DNA of 38,309 bases from Christensenellaceae bacterium. GTDB lineage: Bacteria; Bacillota; Clostridia; Christensenellales; UBA1242. Where the stretch lies: assembly GCA_031256235.1 (NCBI GenBank), contig JAIRQZ010000052.1, forward strand, positions 1-38,309, in the 5' to 3' direction. Of this stretch, positions 27,474-35,553 are shown piece after piece. The number at the start of each line of letters is the position of its first letter. Within the stretch, counting starts at the first letter, position 1. The notes under the pieces were generated by a model, which saw only the letters and a program-made list of their open reading frames with translations, was not told the origin of the DNA and did not search any database. A program made the translations under genes and the position numbers.

Positions 27474-28536
27474 TTGCAAATAAACTCCTTCTTTCTTTAG
27501 GTTCCAAAGGTTCTGGCTCGTCATCGTTTATTGTGGATTGCGAATACTCCATCTCGGGCTTCGCGCCGTTGTTAATAAAGTCGGCCGTTATGGTAACCCT
27601 GTTAAGATTCTTTTCGCTTGGGATTACGTACATAAGATCGCGCATGCTGTTTTCCAAAATTGTACGAAGACCACGGGCGCCAGTTTGTAATTGAATGGCT
27701 TTTTCGGCAATGGCGCTTATGCTGTCGGGCGCAAATACAAGTTCAATGCCATCCATAGCAAACATCTTTATGAATTGTTGAGTGACGGCATTTCTGGGTT
27801 TGATTAACGCTTCTTCCAAGGCAACTTTGTTAAGCGCGGTAAGTAATACGATAACTGGAATACGTCCCACGAACTCGGGAATAAGTCCGAACTTGGACAA
27901 GTCCTCGGTCGTGGCAAGTTTTACAAGTTCGGCCTCGGACAAGAGATAGGCCTTGGTATCCGCCAAGCGCATTTGAACCATAGCGGCCAAATTGACGAAC
28001 GCCCCGCCGACAAGGAACAAGATATTGTTCGTGTTAAGTGTCATTTTGGTCCCGTCAAATATAAGGTCATACATTGTGCCCTCGATAACCTTAAGCAACG
28101 CCTGTTGGATTGATTCACCTTTACTGCGGTTGACACCTGTAACAAGTTTGTCGATTTCGTCGATGAACACCATACCGCGCTCGGCCTTTTTGGGGTCGCC
28201 CCCAGCCTGACGCACAAGATTGATTAGCACATCCTCGATAGCCTTACCCATGTTGTCGGAGGTAACGATAACTGTGGCGTCCGCCATAGCAAGGGCGGCT
28301 CCCAGCATCCTGGCAAGTGTTTGAATGATATATGTTTTACCTGAACCAGTAGGTCCAATCATCATGACGTTACTTTTTTTAATTTCGATGCCGTCGTCAA
28401 CGCCCGTATAATTGATTCGTTTGTAATGGTTATATACGGCGACACTTAAAACCTTCTTGGCGTTTTCTTGGCCAACAACGTATTGGTCAAGGTGAGCGCA
28501 AATTTCGGCAGGTATCGGGAGTTTCTTCTCGTCCAT
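27463..28536 (-). CDS. divergent ClpX-like AAA+ ATPase
   Basis: LPIPAEICAHLDQYVVGQENAKKVLSVAVYNHYKRI, GPTGSGKT, VFIDEIDK, GLIPEFVGRIPVI, TGARGLR; no Cys4 zinc domain. Confidence 0.9.
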   Translation of the reverse strand: MDEKKLPIPAEICAHLDQYVVGQENAKKVLSVAVYNHYKRINYTGVDDGIEIKKSNVMMIGPTGSGKTYIIQTLARMLGAALAMADATVIVTSDNMGKAIEDVLINLVRQAGGDPKKAERGMVFIDEIDKLVTGVNRSKGESIQQALLKVIEGTMYDLIFDGTKMTLNTNNILFLVGGAFVNLAAMVQMRLADTKAYLLSEAELVKLATTEDLSKFGLIPEFVGRIPVIVLLTALNKVALEEALIKPRNAVTQQFIKMFAMDGIELVFAPDSISAIAEKAIQLQTGARGLRTILENSMRDLMYVIPSEKNLNRVTITADFINNGAKPEMEYSQSTINDDEPEPLEPKERRSLFANAD

Positions 28537-28554
28537 ATAAACAGTATCTTATAT

Positions 28555-29175
28555 TTAAGACTTGTTGACAAGCACTTTCATAAGTGCGACCCGTCCGTGG
28601 TTTCCGTGGATGCGGAAGGTAACATTTGTTTCGCCGCTTTCAAGATTGCTTCCTGTTGTTGCGTCTATATATGTGACAATACCACCATCGCTTAAAAAGT
28701 ACATTCTTGCTTCACCTTCGTGCGCCTTAAGGTCTTGGATTTCGTCTTTGCTCATGGCCTCGATTTCTTCTTTGTCCTCGTAGCCCATTTTTTTGTATTT
28801 GCGTGTGGTGGCGTTGCCTGGTTCGACTTCCGTCCAACCATAGCCCTTTATAAGCGTGCCGTCGCCCTTTTTCAAATCATCACGTGTAAAGTAAAAGTTT
28901 TTCCCTAAAAATTCTGGGTTCGTTTCAAAGAATTTTGCAAAATCGAACTCGACGTCTATCGTGTCGGAAGCAACATCAATTTTGATTGTTTCTTCGTGCA
29001 TGGCCGTGGGCAGGGCAGCGCTTTTGTCCCAGTTTTCATCGAACGAATAAATACTTATGTCGTCTGCAGTAATCTTAATCTGTTTCGACCCGCACCCAGT
29101 CAATACTGTGGCGCAAACGCTTATCGAAATTAAACATAGTGCTAAAGTTGCAATTTTCGTCAATTTTCTTATCAT
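28555..29175 (-). CDS. lipoprotein, hypothetical
   Basis: Signal peptide with lipobox LTGC. Confidence 0.75.
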   Translation of the reverse strand: MIRKLTKIATLALCLISISVCATVLTGCGSKQIKITADDISIYSFDENWDKSAALPTAMHEETIKIDVASDTIDVEFDFAKFFETNPEFLGKNFYFTRDDLKKGDGTLIKGYGWTEVEPGNATTRKYKKMGYEDKEEIEAMSKDEIQDLKAHEGEARMYFLSDGGIVTYIDATTGSNLESGETNVTFRIHGNHGRVALMKVLVNKS

Positions 29176-29220
29176 TGCAATATAGTTTGCATTTCCACCA
29201 AATTTATACTATAGTATACT

Positions 29221-29940
29221 GTGAATACTTTGAACAAGATTATTGTTTTCACCGCAATTCAGGGCCTTATTTGGACAATGGTCATTTTTTCGTATGGTCT
29301 TGGTTTTTTTGCAAAGGCATTCCCCGAACAAATGGCGGCTTTTTATGATACTGTGGGCAATCCTCAAATGGCCGCAATGTATCACGGCCGTGTTTATGAT
29401 AAACACAAAAGCCCCGAAAATTTGTATTATGCTTTGTCCAAAAGTATCGATGCTCAAAACAACAGGGCAATTATAAAATACGGCGACATGTGGTTCGCGT
29501 CGGGTTATCATTACAACCGTGACCGAGTCACCAAGAGTGTCGACGATTACCTTATGCAAACCGTAGTAGCGCAATTCAATGGCGACGAACTTGCATACGT
29601 TGTTGGAACCGTTTGCAACGAAGATGACAGGTTACGCAGAAAATATATCCGAGCATTGCTTGAAACAGGCAGTCAAGAAAATTACGAAAAAGCCGTTAAT
29701 GTTTTCATGGCGGCCTTGATTGTCGATAACTTGCAATCCCCAAGTTATGCAATCTTGGAATTCTCGGCCGACCCGACCCTTGACGGAGTATTTGAAACGT
29801 ACTACATAAACTTTTCTTTACGGTTTTATGATGTGTATAGTGCTGAAAATACTGACTCGTCGCCGTTGGAATTTTACAAACCCGCCACTTTTGTGGAATT
29901 TGCTATGGATTGGTTTAACGATGCACGAAATGCGAACTGA
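29221..29940 (+). CDS. hypothetical protein with N-terminal signal anchor
   Basis: GTG start 5 nt after TATAGT; TTGCAT at 17-nt spacing. Confidence 0.6.
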   Translation: MNTLNKIIVFTAIQGLIWTMVIFSYGLGFFAKAFPEQMAAFYDTVGNPQMAAMYHGRVYDKHKSPENLYYALSKSIDAQNNRAIIKYGDMWFASGYHYNRDRVTKSVDDYLMQTVVAQFNGDELAYVVGTVCNEDDRLRRKYIRALLETGSQENYEKAVNVFMAALIVDNLQSPSYAILEFSADPTLDGVFETYYINFSLRFYDVYSAENTDSSPLEFYKPATFVEFAMDWFNDARNAN

Positions 29941-31000
29941 CTATGATAAGGCAATTCTTGTCGGTGTAGGACAGGGTAGCGATTATATTGACCTTTCGGA
30001 ACTTGAAAGCCTTTGCCAAACATGTGGCATAGTTACCGTAGGCCAAATCACTCAACATATCAAAGACCCCGATGTTACCTATTATATAGGAAGCGGAAAA
30101 GTCGACGAAGTACACGCGCTTGTGCAAGAAACAAAAGCAACAGTTGTCGTATTTGATGTCGAACTGTCGGGCAGTAAGGTGCGTAACTTGGAACAAAAAC
30201 TTGGCGTAGCGGTGCTGGACCGGAGCAAAGTAATCTTGGATATATTTGCGTCCCGCGCCCAATCGGCCGAGGGCAAATTGCAGGTCGAACTTGCGCAACT
30301 TAAATATAATTTGCCACGCCTTGCGGGAAACAGCGGACTTCTTGCCAAGATGAAAAACTCTGTGGGCATGCGAGGGCCAGGTGAAAAGAAACTTGAACTT
30401 GACCGCCGAAAAATCCATGACGAAATTAACGCTCTTGAAAAGAAACTTGAAAAGTTAAAACAAACCCGCGACCTGTCGCGAAAACAGGCTGGCTCGAGTG
30501 GCAAGTACGCCGTCTGTCTTGTCGGTTATACAAACAGTGGCAAGTCGACCCTGCTTAACACTATGGCCAAAACCCAGGAATATGCCGAAGACAAACTGTT
30601 CGCGACGCTTGACCCAAAGACTGCACGGGTGTTCTTGGGCGACGATGTTCAAATACTGCTTACTGATACCGTGGGCTTTATCGACAGGTTACCGCACGAA
30701 TTTATCCGCGCCTTTGAAAGCACCCTTGACTCGGTGCGATACGCGGATTTGCTTTTGCATGTCGTGGATGTATCAAATCCGCACCATGAACAACAAATTG
30801 CGGTCGTGAACGAGGTTTTGAAAAAAATCAACGCATCCAAGATCCTCACGATTATGGTCTATAACAAAATTGACAAAGGCATTGCCCCAAAAGGCGGTGT
30901 CGGAATCTCTGCGAAAAACAACGAAAATATTGATTGCCTTAAAAGTGAGATTGTGTGTATACTAAAAGATGAAAATCACAGTATACGGCGGGACAAATAA
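29921..31000 (+). CDS. hflX: GTPase HflX
   Basis: GMRGPGEKKLELDRR, YAVCLVGYTNSGKSTLLN, LLTDTVGFIDRLPHEFIRAFESTL. Confidence 0.93.
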   Translation: MHEMRTDYDKAILVGVGQGSDYIDLSELESLCQTCGIVTVGQITQHIKDPDVTYYIGSGKVDEVHALVQETKATVVVFDVELSGSKVRNLEQKLGVAVLDRSKVILDIFASRAQSAEGKLQVELAQLKYNLPRLAGNSGLLAKMKNSVGMRGPGEKKLELDRRKIHDEINALEKKLEKLKQTRDLSRKQAGSSGKYAVCLVGYTNSGKSTLLNTMAKTQEYAEDKLFATLDPKTARVFLGDDVQILLTDTVGFIDRLPHEFIRAFESTLDSVRYADLLLHVVDVSNPHHEQQIAVVNEVLKKINASKILTIMVYNKIDKGIAPKGGVGISAKNNENIDCLKSEIVCILKDENHSIRRDK

Positions 31001-31538
31001 CAAAGAATATACTCCCAAACAAATGCAGGCTTGCGAAAAGTTGGGCGAGTACCTTGGCAAAAGCGGTGCAACGGTTCTGACGGGTGCATGTCGCGGGTTT
31101 CCATACTATGTGGGGAAGGCCGCAATCAAGCATGGCGCAAAAGTCTTGGGTTATACTCCGGGCATGAATTTGGACGAGCACATAAAGGTCTATGACTTTC
31201 CGACAGACGGCGTAACAGACTTGGTATATCCAAAAGTAAAATATCCGACGATGAGCGAATCATTTTTGCGACGCTCTATGGACATGACTCCCTTCTCGGA
31301 TGTGGTCATTGCAATGGGCGGAAGTTGGGGGACGTTCGGGGAACTTCTTATGTCCTTTATGCTAAAGCGCACAATCATCTTAATCGAAGAGTTTGAAGGC
31401 GCGGTAAAAGCCTTCGAAGACGCGTACGATTTCTTTGGCGCACGCGATATAAATCCCGCCGTGCACAATGGTGCAAAAATCATTAAGGTAAAAACAGTTG
31501 ACGAATGCATACAAAAAATGTCAAAATTGAAGGTATGA
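30969..31538 (+). CDS. LOG/SLOG-like Rossmann protein
   Basis: ITVYGGTNNKEYTP..., GATVLTGACRGFPYYVGKAA, VVIAMGGSWGTFGEL. Confidence 0.7.
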   Translation: MKITVYGGTNNKEYTPKQMQACEKLGEYLGKSGATVLTGACRGFPYYVGKAAIKHGAKVLGYTPGMNLDEHIKVYDFPTDGVTDLVYPKVKYPTMSESFLRRSMDMTPFSDVVIAMGGSWGTFGELLMSFMLKRTIILIEEFEGAVKAFEDAYDFFGARDINPAVHNGAKIIKVKTVDECIQKMSKLKV

Positions 31539-33019
31539 AAAAATTAACAGGAATTGTTTTAAGTCTTGCCGTAATCTTGTGCGGTGGGCTGTTTGGATTG
31601 CTTTCAAATTCGAAAGTGGCTCTGCGCGTAAACGCTGTAACGGACTCTTTGGGCCCGATTTCAATCATGTATTATGACACTAATCTAATATCTTCAACCG
31701 CCCAAGAAGAAGTCGTATCAAAAGACGGTTTCGTGGGTTTCAACCAATACGGCACAAAGTTATCGAACGAGACCTATGCCAACTGCTTCGGCGCAATCGA
31801 GGGCACCAGCGGAACATTTTTTGTAAATTCAACGGCGGATATTATCCCAAACAGTGACGGCAGGCTTTTTCGCGTTGAATACTTAACTTCACTTGATTCC
31901 GCGACGCAAAGACCCGAGGTCCAATTCGCCGCCAAACGTGTTCTTCGTGATGCGGCATTATCCGCACTTAACGTCGCTGTACTTGCATACGGCGCGGCCG
32001 CGGACGCATACCATACGGTCGACATCGATTACCAACATGAACTTCTTGAAAATCCAAGCGCACCCGAACCAGCCGAATTGGCTGGGTTGAAAGCCACTAT
32101 GGACGCAAAAAAGATTCTCAAGGATGATGCAGAGACTGCGTTAGGTAATACGCCTTTGAAAATCAGACAAGCAACCGTAATCAGTCCTACAAGCCGTAGT
32201 TTCACGGCGAAATTAGAATTCGATGAAATGGGCGTTTACTTTTTAACAATCCGTACTTCTGGTGATGTTGATACAACTTTTGCGATGGTTGTAAAACGTG
32301 CAGCGACAAGTTTCAAATCGGAATTCATCCAAAGCACGCGATTCGGAAGTGATAAAACATTTATTAACGTACTTTCTAATTTGTTTGGTGCAGACGACGA
32401 AATCATAATCGAACCCCGTTTCGCGAGCGGTTACAACGGCACTGGAATCGCGGCAAGCGTAGAATTTAAAACTGGCGCAACACTTTTTTGCGCGGTCGGC
32501 GACGATAAGGATACATTAAAAGCAACCGAATTCCTTGAATACAAAGGTTATGTTTCAAAAGCGGAATCCGAAACGGGGAATCCACAAATCTCAATCGGCC
32601 GAAAAGTTGTTAATGGCAAACCTGTCCCCATTAAAAACGGAACATACACAATAACAATTCAGGTACAGTACAAGGCCTTCGATAACGTCCAAGCCAATGG
32701 TACTGCCTACAGCGCACCAACGGATGCGAAGACCACTACATCAATCACGGCGACGATTATTTTTGGCGACTCTCCCAAAGGTCCAATGCCTGCCTTTTTA
32801 GTAATACTTATTTGTATCGGAGCCTTGGGTGGCCTTGCTGGAGTATGGTGGCTTTCAAGCCAGTTTATCAACATGGGGCAATCACACGACATCCGCAAAA
32901 AACGCGAACGTGAAGACCGTGCACGCATCGCCCGCGAGGCAAACCTACAAAAAATGCGCACTTCGCCCTCGCAATATGCGCCCAGTGGATCTCCTACTGA
33001 CGATGCCCCGCAAAACTAG
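31535..33019 (+). CDS. surface-exposed membrane protein, hypothetical
   Basis: Signal peptide-like N-term, C-term TM (FLVILICIGALGGLAGVWWL) with charged cytoplasmic tail; ATGA overlap with upstream gene. Confidence 0.65.
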   Translation: MKKLTGIVLSLAVILCGGLFGLLSNSKVALRVNAVTDSLGPISIMYYDTNLISSTAQEEVVSKDGFVGFNQYGTKLSNETYANCFGAIEGTSGTFFVNSTADIIPNSDGRLFRVEYLTSLDSATQRPEVQFAAKRVLRDAALSALNVAVLAYGAAADAYHTVDIDYQHELLENPSAPEPAELAGLKATMDAKKILKDDAETALGNTPLKIRQATVISPTSRSFTAKLEFDEMGVYFLTIRTSGDVDTTFAMVVKRAATSFKSEFIQSTRFGSDKTFINVLSNLFGADDEIIIEPRFASGYNGTGIAASVEFKTGATLFCAVGDDKDTLKATEFLEYKGYVSKAESETGNPQISIGRKVVNGKPVPIKNGTYTITIQVQYKAFDNVQANGTAYSAPTDAKTTTSITATIIFGDSPKGPMPAFLVILICIGALGGLAGVWWLSSQFINMGQSHDIRKKREREDRARIAREANLQKMRTSPSQYAPSGSPTDDAPQN

Positions 33020-33053
33020 TCTATACAAAAACATTTTAACATCTATATAGGGT

Positions 33054-34031
33054 ATGGGGCCTGCACTGGCGGTTTTACTCTTTGTATTCGGATTGTTCGC
33101 CATTATCAAGGGTGGCGATGTTCTAGTACGCTCGGCACTTGACCTTAACAGGCTTACAGGCATCAACCAAGTAATCATCGGTGCTACATTCGTGTCAATC
33201 GCGACGACATTGCCCGAGGTTTTTGTATCAATCTTCGCCGTGGCACGTGGTAACCAAGGCATCGCGGTAGGTAACGCCTTTGGGGCGATGATTACCAATA
33301 TATCGCTTATATTGGGGCTGACACTCGCGTTCACCGCCACGACAATCAGGCGACGCGAAATCTTGACCAAGTCGATATTTTTATTGCTTACCACCATGGT
33401 TGTTTTTTTGTTCAGCCTTAACCTACTTGTCTCGTGGTACGAAGGCGTCACCCTTCTTGGCGTGTTTGTGGCCTTCCTGTTGTTGAACGCGCATGAATCA
33501 AAAAAGCATCCTGAACAACTTTGCGAAATTAACCCCGATTATTGTGCTCCTGGCCGTTCGTCTTGGCCAAAGATAATACTTGGCTTTATCGCAGGCCAAG
33601 TAATGCTTTGCGTGGGTGCGTTCATGCTTGTCGAAAACGGGGAAGAACTTGCCAACATATTCGGAATCTCGGAAACTGTGATAGGTTTTACTGTTATCGC
33701 GGTTGGCACAAGCCTTCCCGAACTTACAACTGCGATTGCAAGCATCCGACGGGGAAGCGGGGGACTTGCAATCGGTAACGTTGTCGGAGCGAATGTCATA
33801 AGTTGTACCTTGTTGTTCGGAATATGTGGCATCATGGGCGACGTCAAAGGCGACTCGTTGCCCTTGTCGCGCCAAACCGTCTTCGTAGTAATCCCAGTCT
33901 TATTCGCAATGACGCTTGTCGCGGTCTTGCCCGTTTTGTTCAAACATCGCGCTTATCGATGGCAGGGTATCGCCGCACTTGTACTATACGGAGCCTTCGT
34001 CACATATCTATTTTGTGTCCAGCCCCTTTAA
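33054..34031 (+). CDS. CaCA-family Ca2+/Na+ antiporter
   Basis: Two alpha-repeats: GATFVSIATTLPEVFVS...GNAFGAMITN and GFTVIAVGTSLPELTTAI...GNVVGANVIS. Confidence 0.9.
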   Translation: MGPALAVLLFVFGLFAIIKGGDVLVRSALDLNRLTGINQVIIGATFVSIATTLPEVFVSIFAVARGNQGIAVGNAFGAMITNISLILGLTLAFTATTIRRREILTKSIFLLLTTMVVFLFSLNLLVSWYEGVTLLGVFVAFLLLNAHESKKHPEQLCEINPDYCAPGRSSWPKIILGFIAGQVMLCVGAFMLVENGEELANIFGISETVIGFTVIAVGTSLPELTTAIASIRRGSGGLAIGNVVGANVISCTLLFGICGIMGDVKGDSLPLSRQTVFVVIPVLFAMTLVAVLPVLFKHRAYRWQGIAALVLYGAFVTYLFCVQPL

Positions 34032-34055
34032 GCGCCGTTTCGCCTCGCCCGAACT

Positions 34056-34087
34056 TTGTCCACAAATGTGGATACCTTTGTGGATAA
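34056..34087. promoter_or_regulatory. cluster of DnaA-box-like 9-mers
   Basis: TTGTCCACA (34056-34064), TGTGGATAC (34067-34075), TGTGGATAA (34079-34087; exact complement of TTATCCACA), followed by AT-rich GATATATTATATTTTC. Confidence 0.5.
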
Positions 34088-34099
34088 CTGACAGATATA

Positions 34100-34645
34100 T
34101 TATATTTTCTTTATCATGAATAATTCAAGGTCAACAAAGGTCGGACGGCCGAACATTGTGACTTCTATGGTACATTTGCCTGCCGAAGCGTTGACCTGCG
34201 TTACAACTGCTGTTTGACCTGCCAAGTTCCCGTCGACTACGTGAACTGTATCGCCAACTTCGACTCGCGTTACAATGTGGTTTACTTTCTTTTCAAGTTT
34301 TAAATCGTTTACCTCTTTGGTGGAAAGGGGCAGTGGCCTGCCTTTGGGTCCAACAAAGCCCGTGATGCCGTTGGTTCGTGTGATTGTATGCCAAATGTCG
34401 TCACCGTAAATCATTTTGACAAACATGTATGACGGCATTGTCTTGTTTGGCATCAAAACCTTTTGCCCGCGCTTTTCAACAACGGTGTCTTCTTGGGGAA
34501 TAAAGATTTCGAAAATACGGTCCTCAAGTCCTTCCTTTTTTATAACCTTTTCCAAATTGTCCTTTGCGACAACTTCATAGTTCGAATAAGTATGCAAAAC
34601 ATACCATTTCGCCGCTTCGTCAAGATTCTTTATGTCTTTTTCCAT
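34100..34645 (-). CDS. nusG: transcription termination/antitermination protein NusG
   Basis: KWYVLHTYSNYEVVAKDNLEK, MPSYMFVKM, TGFVGPKGRPLPLS; start ATG 34645 with SD AAGGAG. Confidence 0.93.
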   Translation of the reverse strand: MEKDIKNLDEAAKWYVLHTYSNYEVVAKDNLEKVIKKEGLEDRIFEIFIPQEDTVVEKRGQKVLMPNKTMPSYMFVKMIYGDDIWHTITRTNGITGFVGPKGRPLPLSTKEVNDLKLEKKVNHIVTRVEVGDTVHVVDGNLAGQTAVVTQVNASAGKCTIEVTMFGRPTFVDLELFMIKKI

Positions 34646-34983
34646 TACAACTCCTTTGTCAATAATTTGAATAATTCGGTAAGACCGAAATTGATTCCGA
34701 ATAAAACAACCGCAAAGACCAAAACAACACCCAAAACAACGCCTGTTTGTTTGAATGCTTGACCCGCGGTCGGCCATTTAACACGCTTAAGTTCGCTGAA
34801 CAAATCCTTGAAGCGTTGACCGAATCTTGGCTTGTCGGCTTTTTCCTTTTTAACTTTTTCTTTGCGTTTGGCTTTTTCTTCTTTGATTTCTTGCTTTATT
34901 TCTTCTTTGGTGGGTTCAACCTTGACCTTCTTTTCTTGAAGGCCACCTGTTTGGGTTTTAAACTTTTTGCTGTTACCCGCCAT
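34645..34983 (-). CDS. secE: preprotein translocase subunit SecE
   Basis: FKDLFSELKRVKWPTAGQAFKQTGVVLGVVLVFAVVLFGINFGL; between rpmG and nusG. Confidence 0.92.
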   Translation of the reverse strand: MAGNSKKFKTQTGGLQEKKVKVEPTKEEIKQEIKEEKAKRKEKVKKEKADKPRFGQRFKDLFSELKRVKWPTAGQAFKQTGVVLGVVLVFAVVLFGINFGLTELFKLLTKEL

Positions 34984-34985
34984 TA

Positions 34986-35156
34986 TTATTTTGTTTCCTT
35001 GTGGGGAGTATGCTTACGGCAAAAACGGCAGTACTTGTCCATTTCCAATCGTTCTGCATCGTTCTTTTTGTTTTTTTGCGTTGTGTAAGTAATTTGCTTA
35101 CATTCCTGACACGCGACTTGGATATTTACCCGTGCGCCCTTTGATTTCTTTGCCAT
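34986..35156 (-). CDS. rpmG: 50S ribosomal protein L33
   Basis: [42 protein letters not shown]. Confidence 0.93.
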   Translation of the reverse strand: MAKKSKGARVNIQVACQECKQITYTTQKNKKNDAERLEMDKYCRFCRKHTPHKETK

Positions 35157-35179
35157 GTTGAAGATTATATCCAAAGCAT

Positions 35180-35192
35180 TTGACAATGTCAA
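35180..35192. promoter_or_regulatory. palindromic head-to-head -35 boxes TTGACAATGTCAA of a bidirectional promoter
   Basis: + TTGACA(35180-35185)-17-TATAAT(35203-35208); - TTGACA(35192-35187)-17-TATAAT(35169-35164); both full consensus. Confidence 0.85.
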
Positions 35193-35214
35193 GGTTTTGG
35201 TATATAATAAAGCA

Positions 35215-35550
35215 ATGAATAATAAGTTACTTTGGATTTTGTGCGAACAAGCAAGTCGACAAAATTTGCAAAATGAAGCCAAACAGCGTGGCGTAAACTA
35301 TAAAACGGTTTTGACCAACAACATCGAGTTCGCGGGCGATGCAATGATGTATAATTATGAACCTATCAAGGCCGAGGAGTTGCCCGACTATGTGCTTCTT
35401 CAAAGCAACATCGGAATCGAAAAGCGCGCCCGTCGCTATTTCGAAGAAAACAACATCCGTGTCACGGAAAACCCCGAGGTCGCCTTTAATCGAACCGCGC
35501 CTAAAAAAGGCAAACTTTCTTTGCAAAGTGAAAAAACAATGTTACAATAA
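35215..35550 (+). CDS. hypothetical protein
   Basis: ATG 6 nt after consensus TATAAT. Confidence 0.65.
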   Translation: MNNKLLWILCEQASRQNLQNEAKQRGVNYKTVLTNNIEFAGDAMMYNYEPIKAEELPDYVLLQSNIGIEKRARRYFEENNIRVTENPEVAFNRTAPKKGKLSLQSEKTMLQ

Positions 35551-35553
35551 CGC

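Noticed and set aside
27992-28210. 72-aa ORF antisense to the clpX-like gene
   Set aside because: Antisense to a well-supported AAA+ gene; no domain or initiation signal.
33020-33053. TATATA before the antiporter ATG 33054 as a leaderless-type -10
   Set aside because: No recognisable -35 at proper spacing; initiation mode left undetermined.
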